A stretch of DNA of 64,000 bases, taken from NCBI RefSeq assembly GCF_001399675.1, contig NZ_LJCO01000008.1:358141-422140 (forward strand), given 5' to 3'. Under the pieces are notes generated by a model that made no database searches, was not told the DNA's origin, and saw only the letters and a program-made list of their open reading frames with translations. This document shows, piece after piece, positions 8,451 to 15,804 of the stretch (within the stretch, counting starts at the first letter, position 1; each line of letters begins with the position of its first letter). The stretch is from Paenalicyclobacillus ferrooxydans. GTDB taxonomy: Bacteria > Bacillota > Bacilli > Alicyclobacillales > Alicyclobacillaceae. The translations under genes were made by a program, and so were the position numbers.

Positions 8451-10156
8451 ACTACAGTTTTGCGAATTACTTCTAGGTCTGAATCCGTCAAACCGTAAAT
8501 TTCAGCAACAAGTCGATCTAATGTCTCTTTGTCCGCCATTAAAGCTGGATTTTTCAGTGCAACTAGCTGCTCATCGGTGATGGAATCAAGCATAGGAAGA
8601 TGGATTCGGCGAAGGTATTGAGCTTGATACCTTAGAAAATCGCCACGCATCTTGACCGCATATGACCAGATAAAGAACCGAACCACAGATGAGAGCAGAA
8701 TGGCACGCAACGCATCAATGTCCCACTTTCCCGGTAACACGTAATACAAGTTGTGGTGCGGGTAGTAGCGACCTTCATCCTTTACGATGTGGTTATCCGC
8801 CTTCACATCTGGAATCAGTAACTTCGGCGTACCAACCAGTTCAGGATAAATTCGATCAATCGTCCTGTACCATTTTGCACCCGATTTTTTCGCCACGTTG
8901 CGGTTCTTTACAACTTCTCCATGTATGTCAAAGTACCTCTTCAACTTTGGATACTCGTCCAAATCAATAAGAGAACCGTCTGACATGAACGGGTTGATAA
9001 CGTACTTGCCACTCCATCGTATCTCGCCGCTGGCAATGTCACGTGTCGTCACGATTGGCAGTAGAGCCTCCGCCTCAATGTCGATGTCTTGCTTTGTAGG
9101 ATTTACTATATAAACCCGGTCAGCACCAGTTGCAACGCCGATTCCAACTTTGATACCGTGCGTTTCGTCCTCGATTAGCGGGTGTTCCGCCTCCAACTTG
9201 CGTAAGACGGCGTGGTGGTCGGCTGATTCTAAAATCCACGGCGCATCACCCGTTACCCAATAATCGAAGCGATGAGATACAATGCCGTCGTTGGAACTTG
9301 CCTGCTCTTCATTTAGGAGAACTCTACGAGCCTTGTCGCATGAATCTTCATCGACTGTCTCCATAGACAGTACGTGAACCGATTCATCATCACTGGAATC
9401 AAAAATGACGAAAATCGCGGGATAGGCAGATACATCGTCTGCGAAAGGGCTGGTTTTGTGCATGTCGATAATGTACTTCAATTGATAATTCGAAACGATA
9501 AAATCCCTCAACCGCTTCCCATAGCGATTCCGCATAAAACGGTCAGCACAAATGAACGACAATGAGCCATTAGTGGTTAAGAGTTCCAAACTATGCTGTA
9601 TAAAAGGGACATATAAATCTGCACGGTCGTAGATGGTTGAGTACAGCGACCGATATAGACTCATCTTTGCATCTGGGATGAGTTCTTGCCGAACATATGG
9701 TGGATTGCCAACCACGTAGTCAAATCGAGAGTTTCCATATTCGTCTGAAGACAGTAAATCCCTGTTCCAGAGTAGGAAATCCTCGCATACTAGCCACTTG
9801 TCTAGGAGTTGAGTAATTTCGATGTTGGTAAGGCCGTGGCTACTCATCACAGTTTTCAAATTTTGTTTACACAATCCTTGAGCCTGTGGATTTATTTCTA
9901 TTCCACGAATGCACGAAGACAAGGCTTCGACCGTATCTCGGATGCTTCCATTGCGCTTTTTGTACGATGAAAGCAACCGCGAGACAGCTTGAATCAAAAA
10001 GGCACCATCCCCGGCTGATGGATCAAGCAACCGTTGAGTAAATAGGGGTTTATCAACCGTATACCCAACAAGATCAAGTATTAAATTTACGACCTCTGGA
10101 TTGGTGTACACTGCCCCATGAAGCTTTTGGAAAATAGGGTCTTGAGTATCAAGCAA
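8447..10156 (-). CDS. N6-adenine DNA methyltransferase, partner of the PaeR7I/XhoI-type enzyme
   Basis: Methyltransferase of 569 residues. It has the S-adenosylmethionine-binding motif LLDPSAGDGAFLIQA near residue 44, the catalytic motif FDYVVGNPPYVRQ near residue 145, and a long C-terminal region that resembles the target-recognition half of M.XhoI/M.PaeR7I and Eco57I-type enzymes. It would methylate adenine in the CTCGAG site cut by the neighbouring nuclease. The two genes run leftward as a two-gene operon with a 4-base overlap and face the Pycsar pair. Confidence 0.9.
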   Translation of the reverse strand: MLDTQDPIFQKLHGAVYTNPEVVNLILDLVGYTVDKPLFTQRLLDPSAGDGAFLIQAVSRLLSSYKKRNGSIRDTVEALSSCIRGIEINPQAQGLCKQNLKTVMSSHGLTNIEITQLLDKWLVCEDFLLWNRDLLSSDEYGNSRFDYVVGNPPYVRQELIPDAKMSLYRSLYSTIYDRADLYVPFIQHSLELLTTNGSLSFICADRFMRNRYGKRLRDFIVSNYQLKYIIDMHKTSPFADDVSAYPAIFVIFDSSDDESVHVLSMETVDEDSCDKARRVLLNEEQASSNDGIVSHRFDYWVTGDAPWILESADHHAVLRKLEAEHPLIEDETHGIKVGIGVATGADRVYIVNPTKQDIDIEAEALLPIVTTRDIASGEIRWSGKYVINPFMSDGSLIDLDEYPKLKRYFDIHGEVVKNRNVAKKSGAKWYRTIDRIYPELVGTPKLLIPDVKADNHIVKDEGRYYPHHNLYYVLPGKWDIDALRAILLSSVVRFFIWSYAVKMRGDFLRYQAQYLRRIHLPMLDSITDEQLVALKNPALMADKETLDRLVAEIYGLTDSDLEVIRKTVV

Positions 10157-10512
10157 TTGAAGTGGCCTCCCATGTAAAAACTATAGTGAATTGTAACACG
10201 GTCTCTCAGCAGAGTGCGTAGCTAGAAGAACCACGTCTACGGCAGTTCATATTTTGAGAATACAGAGACTGCGGAAATACGTCGATAATTTGGAGGGGAT
10301 TTCGTAATACGAGTGAAAAAGTTTTTTCCTCAATAGAAGAATTTCACGCGGTTTCAATGGAGGAATTCGGAAACACTCATCGAATAGGAAACGGGAAGAG
10401 ACAAATCAAGCGCGTAACCTCCTTCGGGAGGCCGCTTCGGGATAGGTACAGTGTATAGCCTCTTCGTCATAATGGCGGAGGGGCTTTGTGATGTTTTAAG
10501 GGGGTGACTCGG
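10157..10512 (+). other. Structured leader and promoter region before the GGDEF gene
   Basis: About 350 bases without a gene between the divergent methylase and diguanylate cyclase genes. It contains a CCTCC-TTCG-GGAGG hairpin at 10418-10431, then a 13-bp terminator-like hairpin at 10457-10485. The arrangement suggests an attenuated leader. It does not match the c-di-GMP class I riboswitch pattern that I know. Confidence 0.5.
10457..10498 (+). terminator. Terminator-like attenuator hairpin upstream of the GGDEF gene
   Basis: The arm AGCCTCTTCGTCA (10457-10469) pairs along all 13 bases, counting G-T pairs, with TGGCGGAGGGGCT (10473-10485) over a 3-base loop; TTGTGATGTTTT follows. It lies only 27 bases before the start codon of the next gene, so it could control that gene by premature termination. 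Confidence 0.6.
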
Positions 10513-11505
10513 TTGAACGAGAGTGTTTTGCGTGGATTCTGCCATCGTTCACGGGAGTGGTCGCGTGCCACACGTGGTATGGAACTGTTTGAGATGGCCG
10601 CTACGGATTTGCGCGAGTTCGCCGACGCTGACTCTGGATTCTTTGTATATCGGAAACGGGTTCTGACAAACGGCGTAACGCCGCAAAATCCGACTGTCTA
10701 CGCATCGTGGGGTGTGTTTGCAAGCGATGAAGAACGATTGCAAGCCGATGTTGACCAAGCACTAGGTCAGATGGAGTTGCTACATCCGCTCATGGAACGA
10801 TGGATGCTAATTGAGGGTATGCCATTCGACTTGCAAGAAGCATGGAAAGAATACGGATTGCTCGAAGTTGGAATCTGGCCTCTGGTTTCACGTGAGCAAA
10901 TGATCGGAGCGATTGTTGTCGCACGTACAAAGCCCGCAGATCGGGTGTCTGTCGTAACGGCAACCGCACTGATGGATTCCTGCGCTGCACAGGTGTCGTT
11001 GGCACTTGACTTCATTCTAACAGGAAGAATCGCGGAGGAAGCGAGTCACCGTGACCTCCTTACGGGATTGTTCAACCGCCGAGGTTTAGAAGCACAAGTC
11101 CCTCAATTATTACAGGACTGCGAGGCTTCTGGCAACCAGCTTGTGTTTGGTTTGCTGGATATGGATGACCTGAAACAGGTTAATGACACGGAAGGTCATC
11201 CGTCGGGGGACAATGCACTACGGCAAATAGCTGGTATCATTAGTCGGAACGTACGAGTTGGTGATCTGGTGGCTCGATTTGGTGGAGATGAGTTTGCCGT
11301 GCTCATGCAGTACGACAAGGCCAACCCATTTGCCGCTATGGAGAGGATTCGGCGGGCAGTTGAGGAACAGTCGGACGGGCTTTCGGTTAGTGTAGGAGGG
11401 GCCGTGTGGGGAATCGAAGGTGACTCCTTGGAGGAATGCTATGCGATAGCCGATGAACGACTATACGAATGCAAGCAGCTTGCAAAGGTGAATATGAGCG
11501 TATAG
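10513..11505 (+). CDS. Diguanylate cyclase with N-terminal GAF-like sensor domain
   Basis: Enzyme expected to make cyclic di-GMP from two GTP. The N-terminal 170 residues resemble a GAF sensor. The GGDEF domain begins at ASHRDLLTGLFNRRGL and contains DMDDLKQVNDTEGHPSGD and the intact active-site motif ARFGGDEFAV. The inhibitory I-site RxxD is present as RVGD, exactly five residues before GGDEF, so product feedback inhibition is likely. The TTG at 10513, 8 bases after GGGGGTG, is the best start; a GTG at 10504 overlaps that binding site. No membrane segment was seen. Confidence 0.9.
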   Translation: MNESVLRGFCHRSREWSRATRGMELFEMAATDLREFADADSGFFVYRKRVLTNGVTPQNPTVYASWGVFASDEERLQADVDQALGQMELLHPLMERWMLIEGMPFDLQEAWKEYGLLEVGIWPLVSREQMIGAIVVARTKPADRVSVVTATALMDSCAAQVSLALDFILTGRIAEEASHRDLLTGLFNRRGLEAQVPQLLQDCEASGNQLVFGLLDMDDLKQVNDTEGHPSGDNALRQIAGIISRNVRVGDLVARFGGDEFAVLMQYDKANPFAAMERIRRAVEEQSDGLSVSVGGAVWGIEGDSLEECYAIADERLYECKQLAKVNMSV

Positions 11506-11563
11506 ATTTCACGAGAAGAACTCGGTAAACTGGAGATATATTGCAGTGGACGGCGGTGACGTG

Positions 11564-11794
11564 ATGAGTTTGACAGATGAGTTGAGAGTATATTGTATCC
11601 AATGTAGGCAGTTGCGCGAGAAAAATGACCTTCATCGGGTTTTTCAGACAGGGTTTCATCAGAGCAATGGCGTGAACTATCACATGGCCACCTGCAACAC
11701 ATTATGTAATTTCCACAAAATGGTCGGGGGGCGCCTAACCCTCGCAGTACAGAGTAGTTTTCGTGCCCTAAGGCGGACGGAACTATGCTGCTGA
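11564..11794 (+). CDS. Small cysteine-rich hypothetical protein
   Basis: Predicted 76-residue protein with YCIQCRQ near the start and ATCNTLCNFHK in the middle, a C-x2-C and C-x3-C-x2-H arrangement that could bind zinc. The ATG at 11564 follows GGCGGTG. It overlaps the next gene by 10 bases, which suggests coupling. Not recognised; it could be a small regulatory protein. Confidence 0.45.
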   Translation: MSLTDELRVYCIQCRQLREKNDLHRVFQTGFHQSNGVNYHMATCNTLCNFHKMVGGRLTLAVQSSFRALRRTELCC

Positions 11795-12270
11795 ATATCG
11801 CGCTCGGTTTCGTTCTGCCTTGGATTCTTGGTGCCTTTCTCTATCGCAATCATCCTCTTACAGTCCTCACAGTGGCCCCTTTTGCCTCCGTTGTATCATT
11901 CTTGATTAACGCTGTTGGATTCGGCTTGGAATGGTGGAATCTGGCCCCATACACGCGCATAGAGACGTTTTCTGCATTGCCGCTCAACATGGGCTTGTAT
12001 CCGGTTCTAGGGTGCTGGTGCATTGTATTGATTCGGCGATTCGGACGGTCGCTGTCTATGGTACTGGTTTTCTCAATAAGCACTACACTGCTCGAAGGCT
12101 TTGCCGTTTTTATTGGGCACGCAAGCTACGGGAACGGCTGGAACCTCGCGTGGACGTTCATTTCGTACTTGGTTGCATATGTGGTCGTGTATAAGTTTTA
12201 CACGCTCATTCGGCATGTTCTGATGGAAGTCGGGTCAAAATACGAGACGTCGACTCGGTTCGACAGATGA
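11785..12270 (+). CDS. Multi-pass membrane protein, CBO0543-like
   Basis: Predicted 161-residue integral membrane protein with about five hydrophobic segments separated by short loops (for example near residues 3-20, 28-47, 70-85, 95-115 and 125-145). The spacing and motifs such as LGFVLPWILG and WNLAPYTRIETFSALPLN resemble the CBO0543 family of Bacillota membrane proteins of unknown function. It overlaps the upstream small gene by 10 bases. Confidence 0.6.
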   Translation: MLLNIALGFVLPWILGAFLYRNHPLTVLTVAPFASVVSFLINAVGFGLEWWNLAPYTRIETFSALPLNMGLYPVLGCWCIVLIRRFGRSLSMVLVFSISTTLLEGFAVFIGHASYGNGWNLAWTFISYLVAYVVVYKFYTLIRHVLMEVGSKYETSTRFDR

Positions 12271-12366
12271 CCGAATTCAAAGCTGATACGATAAGTCGGT
12301 GCCAAACAAATACCGAGTAAATGGGGTAAGGTTTTGGGGGATTTATCACCACGAGAGTATGTTTTG

Positions 12367-12483
12367 ATGCGCTTAAAAGAAGCGAAACTACCGATAGATG
12401 TGGTCGAAAAGATTTTGAAGCAGCTTGAATTCGATGAACTATCAGAGGAAGAACGGGAGGAAATTTTGAATAATGAAGGCTGA
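12367..12483 (+). CDS. Short acidic hypothetical protein
   Basis: Frame of 38 residues ending in DELSEEEREEILNNEG, with a helix-forming middle. An in-frame TTG at 12334 just after GGGGTAAGG would add SPREYVLMRLKEAKLP-type sequence at the N terminus and gives 49 residues. Composition and the binding site support translation, but there is no recognisable family. Confidence 0.35.
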   Translation: MRLKEAKLPIDVVEKILKQLEFDELSEEEREEILNNEG

Positions 12484-12700
12484 CTACGAGTTGCGCACAT
12501 AGTGAATGTGAATCCCTGAACGCCCTTTCGGCCACGGTCACTTTAAGGACGTTCGGAGTTTAAGATTGATTGACCCTGATAAGTTTACTTGGTAAAGTAC
12601 CAGTTTCCAAGGGATGATTTCCGTGTTGTTGGAATCTCTCCTGAGACGGTATCTTTCCAACTGGATATGCCTTTCTCCCACAACTACACCACATCGAAGG

Positions 12701-13027
12701 TCATGGAAATTCAGAAGCATGTTCCTTCCCGCACTCGCAAACGTAACGGGTAGCAGGTATCACTTTGACAACCGTGGTCACGCTACTGTCGATTGGCTCG
12801 GCCCGTTCGGGAACCCACGTTGGCGGCATCAATTGGACGCCGTTCTCGTGGAAGGGGAACTGAACAGTGATGCGACCGTTCTCCGTTTCACACTTGCGCC
12901 ACTTTCCGTAATATTTGATCACGTTGTGAGACGATGAGGACTCGACGTAATATACGAAATCGGTGCTTCGACCGTCCTGAGGGTGCCCGATAATCCTGTA
13001 CCATCTGAAAGGTTGTTGTTTGCCCAT
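12701..13027 (-). CDS. Hypothetical protein with C-terminal CxC motif
   Basis: Predicted soluble 108-residue protein, leftward, with a clear GGGAGG binding site 8 bases before the ATG. Rich in aromatic residues and beta-forming sequence; the C-terminal RYVCECGKEHASE could bind a metal. It stands alone between two rightward genes. No family recognised. Confidence 0.6.
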   Translation of the reverse strand: MGKQQPFRWYRIIGHPQDGRSTDFVYYVESSSSHNVIKYYGKWRKCETENGRITVQFPFHENGVQLMPPTWVPERAEPIDSSVTTVVKVIPATRYVCECGKEHASEFP

Positions 13028-13130
13028 TCACATCCCTCCCGCGCCATTACGTGTTTCGAACATTCTCAATCAAGTATGTGTGGACAATTTTAACATATCC
13101 ACAAGCCGATTGGGATAACCTTACATAATT

Positions 13131-13802
13131 GTGTGGTGGTTTTTCGTGTTACAAAGTAGATTGCTGATTCGAGTTGCTGCTGTCATATCCTGCGGCATTT
13201 TGTTTTTGACATTGGGTCTTGTGAATACAAAACCTGTTCAAGCCGGGCAAAAGGTTCTGTACCTGACTTTCGACGATGGGCCGGGCGCGGTTTACACGCC
13301 TCAAATCCTTAACGTATTGCGTCGTGAGCACGTTCATGCCACCTTTTTTGTTCTTGGGTATCGGTGCCGTGAATTACCTGCAATTGTTCGCCGAATTAAG
13401 CGAGAGGGGCACGAAATCGGAAGTCATGGATATGATCATAGGAATTTGACCCACGCGCCAGAATCTGTGGTCAAATCCGAAATCAAAATGGCTGACACAG
13501 CCATCGTTGCAGTGACCGGGCACAAGCCTTTGTACTATCGCCCCACATATGGGGGTATAGATCGTCGAGAAATACCCGTCATCCGAAAAATGGGGCACCC
13601 TGTTGTGTTCTGGACAGTGGATTCTTTGGACTGGAAAGCGAAGTCGGCTGCGAACATTGTGCATAATGTTGAAAGAAACGCAGGGCCGGAGTCGATTGTA
13701 TTGTTTCATGACGGAATCAGTCAAAGCCAATTAACAGTTCGAGCATTACCGGACATTATTCGTTACTACAAAGCGAAGGGATATGCTTTCCGAATTCTGT
13801 AA
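13131..13802 (+). CDS. Secreted or membrane-anchored polysaccharide deacetylase
   Basis: NodB-homology carbohydrate esterase family 4 protein, 223 residues. An N-terminal hydrophobic segment (about 10-32, ending KPVQAG) should act as a signal peptide or anchor. All five family motifs are visible: TFDDGP (motif 1), HEIGSHGYDHRNL (motif 2, metal-binding histidines), YYRPTYGG (motif 3), FWTVDSLDW (motif 4) and IVLFHDG (motif 5). It would remove acetyl groups from peptidoglycan or another N-acetylated glycan; such enzymes often act during sporulation in Bacillota. The start is a GTG; GTG at 13146 is an alternative. Confidence 0.9.
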   Translation: MWWFFVLQSRLLIRVAAVISCGILFLTLGLVNTKPVQAGQKVLYLTFDDGPGAVYTPQILNVLRREHVHATFFVLGYRCRELPAIVRRIKREGHEIGSHGYDHRNLTHAPESVVKSEIKMADTAIVAVTGHKPLYYRPTYGGIDRREIPVIRKMGHPVVFWTVDSLDWKAKSAANIVHNVERNAGPESIVLFHDGISQSQLTVRALPDIIRYYKAKGYAFRIL

Positions 13803-13936
13803 CCCCGAATGGTGTGGGTGACATACATAATTTACCGCACAACTTCCGTAACCTCCACCGTGTCCTCTCCGTCTACATCACTGACAACGGCCATGAGAGC
13901 CGAAATCTGCATAACCATTGGGAGGATGAATTAGCA

Positions 13937-14785
13937 GTGAAAAATAAAGCTGCTGTAATTGGAGTAATCGCTGCCGGAGCCATCGCTTCACAAGGTCTAA
14001 TGCCAGTTGTAGCGCACGCTTCCACGCAGGTCGCATATGCGCCTACGACAATTTCTGTGACAGGGCAAGCAACCCTACAACCTGAGCACGTTGTCGCAAA
14101 CGATCCTTGGTCAGGAAAACTGACAAGTTGGGTGCCTGTCTACTATTTGCAAGAGGCATTGAAATCAGTTGGAGTGCAAGCAACGTGGAATGGCAACTCG
14201 TTGGACATCGGTACAACCCCCAACGGGTGGGAGGTGAATGTGGCCGGGGCACCGTCCGTTGGAAATCCACCCGCAGGACAAATGCAATTCTCTATCGGCG
14301 CGGTGCAGGATGAATTTTTGAGGGCACCCAAGTTAGTTGCGAAAGACCCGGCAAGTGGCGTTGATACGACTTATATCCCAGTCTATTACGCTGACTTATT
14401 CTTGCAGCAGCGATTGTTCATGGGAGCGTCTTGGAGTGGTTCGCAGTGGAGCTTGGCACCGCAGACGGTAGTGCCGAAGGGTCAATCGTTTGTGGTCACA
14501 TCACCTACGAATCTTGAAAGTGTAAAACCCGGACAGACAATTGAAATCAGTGGTCGTTTAGCGTCGGACTTTTACAACGATGCCATTTCCGCCGACTTGT
14601 CATCGGGAGTCACACATGGTTCAAGCCTTCTGAAGCACACACAAATGCAGACAGACGGTGCAGGAATGTTCAGTGAGTCGTTCACACTCCCTGCGAACCT
14701 TAAACCCGGTACAGAGGTCGCTTTGACCTTTGAGATTCAAGTTCATAGCGGGCCTACAAAAACAATCGATCTCAAAATATCGTAA
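13937..14785 (+). CDS. Secreted protein with two copper-amine-oxidase-N-like repeats
   Basis: Exported 282-residue protein. The GTG at 13937 lies 11 bases after GGAGG and gives a clean signal peptide (KNKAAVIGVIAAGAIASQGL then MPVVAHAS). Two related modules follow, around WVPVYYLQEALKSVGVQATW and YIPVYYADLFLQQRLFMGASW, which look like the stalk-type domain found at the N terminus of copper amine oxidase-like surface proteins. The C-terminal 100 residues look like a beta-sandwich (SVKPGQTIEISGRLASDFY). Probably a cell-surface or spore-surface protein. Function unknown. Confidence 0.7.
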   Translation: MKNKAAVIGVIAAGAIASQGLMPVVAHASTQVAYAPTTISVTGQATLQPEHVVANDPWSGKLTSWVPVYYLQEALKSVGVQATWNGNSLDIGTTPNGWEVNVAGAPSVGNPPAGQMQFSIGAVQDEFLRAPKLVAKDPASGVDTTYIPVYYADLFLQQRLFMGASWSGSQWSLAPQTVVPKGQSFVVTSPTNLESVKPGQTIEISGRLASDFYNDAISADLSSGVTHGSSLLKHTQMQTDGAGMFSESFTLPANLKPGTEVALTFEIQVHSGPTKTIDLKIS

Positions 14786-14794
14786 CAGATGAAA

Positions 14795-14830
14795 CAGGGC
14801 AGCCACGTTGCATGGCTGCCCTGAACTTTT
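14795..14830. terminator. Bidirectional terminator
   Basis: CAGGGCAGCCA (14795-14805) pairs with TGGCTGCCCTG (14813-14823) over a 7-base loop, followed by AACTTTT. It serves the rightward secreted-protein gene and may also end the leftward YjcZ-like genes. Confidence 0.85.
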
Positions 14831-14930
14831 AGTACCCGCCACCGCCAGCAGGTGCAATCAAGACAAACAGAACGAAAATAATCAGGAACACAACTGCCCA
14901 ACGAGTGTAGCCGCCAAATGCGCCACCCAT
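14829..14930 (-). CDS. Tiny YjcZ-like sporulation membrane protein
   Basis: Gene for 33 residues: MGGAFGGYTRWAVVFLIIF, then V-L-F-V-L-I-A-P-A-G-G-G-G-Y. A Gly-rich head, one hydrophobic helix and a Gly/Tyr tail are typical of the tiny YjcZ family seen in sporulating bacilli. AAAGGAG stands before the ATG. It is nearly identical in pattern to the genes at 14961, 47279 and 47430, so it belongs to a small paralogous family on this element. Confidence 0.8.
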   Translation of the reverse strand: MGGAFGGYTRWAVVFLIIFVLFVLIAPAGGGGY

Positions 14931-14960
14931 TGATTTCACTCCTTTCAGAAGCTGCGTTTC

Positions 14961-15098
14961 TTAATAGCCGCCCATTCCGCCGCCAGCACCTGCTCCGCCG
15001 CCAAAGCCGCCGCCGTAGCCCGGTACAAGCAAGAAGAACAACACAAAGATGATCAGGAAAACGACTGCCCATTGTGTGTAGCCGCCAAATGTTCCCAC
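14961..15098 (-). CDS. Tiny YjcZ-like membrane protein with Gly-rich tail
   Basis: Predicted 45-residue protein: start MGTFGGYTQWAVVFLIIFVL, helix ending at P-G-Y, then a tail of GGG and GAG repeats ending MGGY. Start is GTG with GGAGG 7 bases upstream. It lies 30 bases upstream of its paralogue at 14829 on the same strand, so the two form a pair. Membrane location and spore association are inferred from the family. Confidence 0.8.
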   Translation of the reverse strand: MGTFGGYTQWAVVFLIIFVLFFLLVPGYGGGFGGGAGAGGGMGGY

Positions 15099-15380
15099 TG
15101 TAAAACCTCCTCAATTCTGATTGGACTTACCGTGTAGCATACGTTTCGCATGGCGAAGAAGCGTGGGCCAATCACTTGAGACATTTGATGGGGAGGGGTA
15201 TTGCACTAGTTTTTCTATTTGACTTTTGTCTAGTAAGTTCGAATGGTTGTCCAGTTCATGAATACATTTTGATTTGAAGACAGAACACGTCGATAGAGAT
15301 GAGCAATCCAGCTTGCCCGACTAATTTCCCCGGTTGTTTTATTGGGGATGTAGAGTGGAGTCTTTGATTTGAGGTGAAAT

Positions 15381-15788
15381 ATGGCGAAATTTTTAGGAAT
15401 TATCCTGATCGCTCTCGTTGTCACAATCGATAACGCACTTCTCGCGGGTTTATTGTTGCCCACCTCCAGTCGAGTACAAAAGCGAAGCATTCTAATGATT
15501 GTGGGGGTTCTCCTTGGTATTGCACAGATTGTTTTAGCTGCAAGCGTAGATAAATTGTTAGACCACTTGATTTTTCGTGCGTTAGCAATTGTTCTTCTCG
15601 GGTGGATGTGTATTCGGACGTTGGGGGTGCAATCGAATCGGAGTGATGTTTCATGGAGAACGGTTTTGAAGTTATGGTTATATACCGTATTTGGTAATTT
15701 GGACAATATGATTTGGCTCGGGTCAGATGAAGGGAGATCGCTTCTGGCTAATTGTTGCATCATTTGGCACGATTCCTGTTTTCGTAAG
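15381..15788 (+). pseudogene. Broken TerC/YjbE-like integral membrane protein
   Basis: The frame begins well (GAGGTG, then ATG; GIILIALVVTIDNALLAGLLL, the TerC-type 'DNA' helix) and reaches GNLDNMIWLGS, but then runs into sequence unlike the family and stops at 15803. The expected continuation, KGDRFWLIVASFGTIPVFV, is present in the +1 frame from about 15727 and runs directly into the triterpene cyclase frame. So a single-base shift near 15724 has broken the gene, and its 3' half is missing. A full TerC protein would be over 200 residues. Confidence 0.7.
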
Positions 15789-15804
15789 TCCGCGCGGGGA
15801 TAAA

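Noticed and set aside
10400..10512. Cyclic di-GMP class I riboswitch before the GGDEF gene
   Set aside because: Attractive by context, but the conserved core pattern I know is not visible; kept only as an unassigned structured leader.
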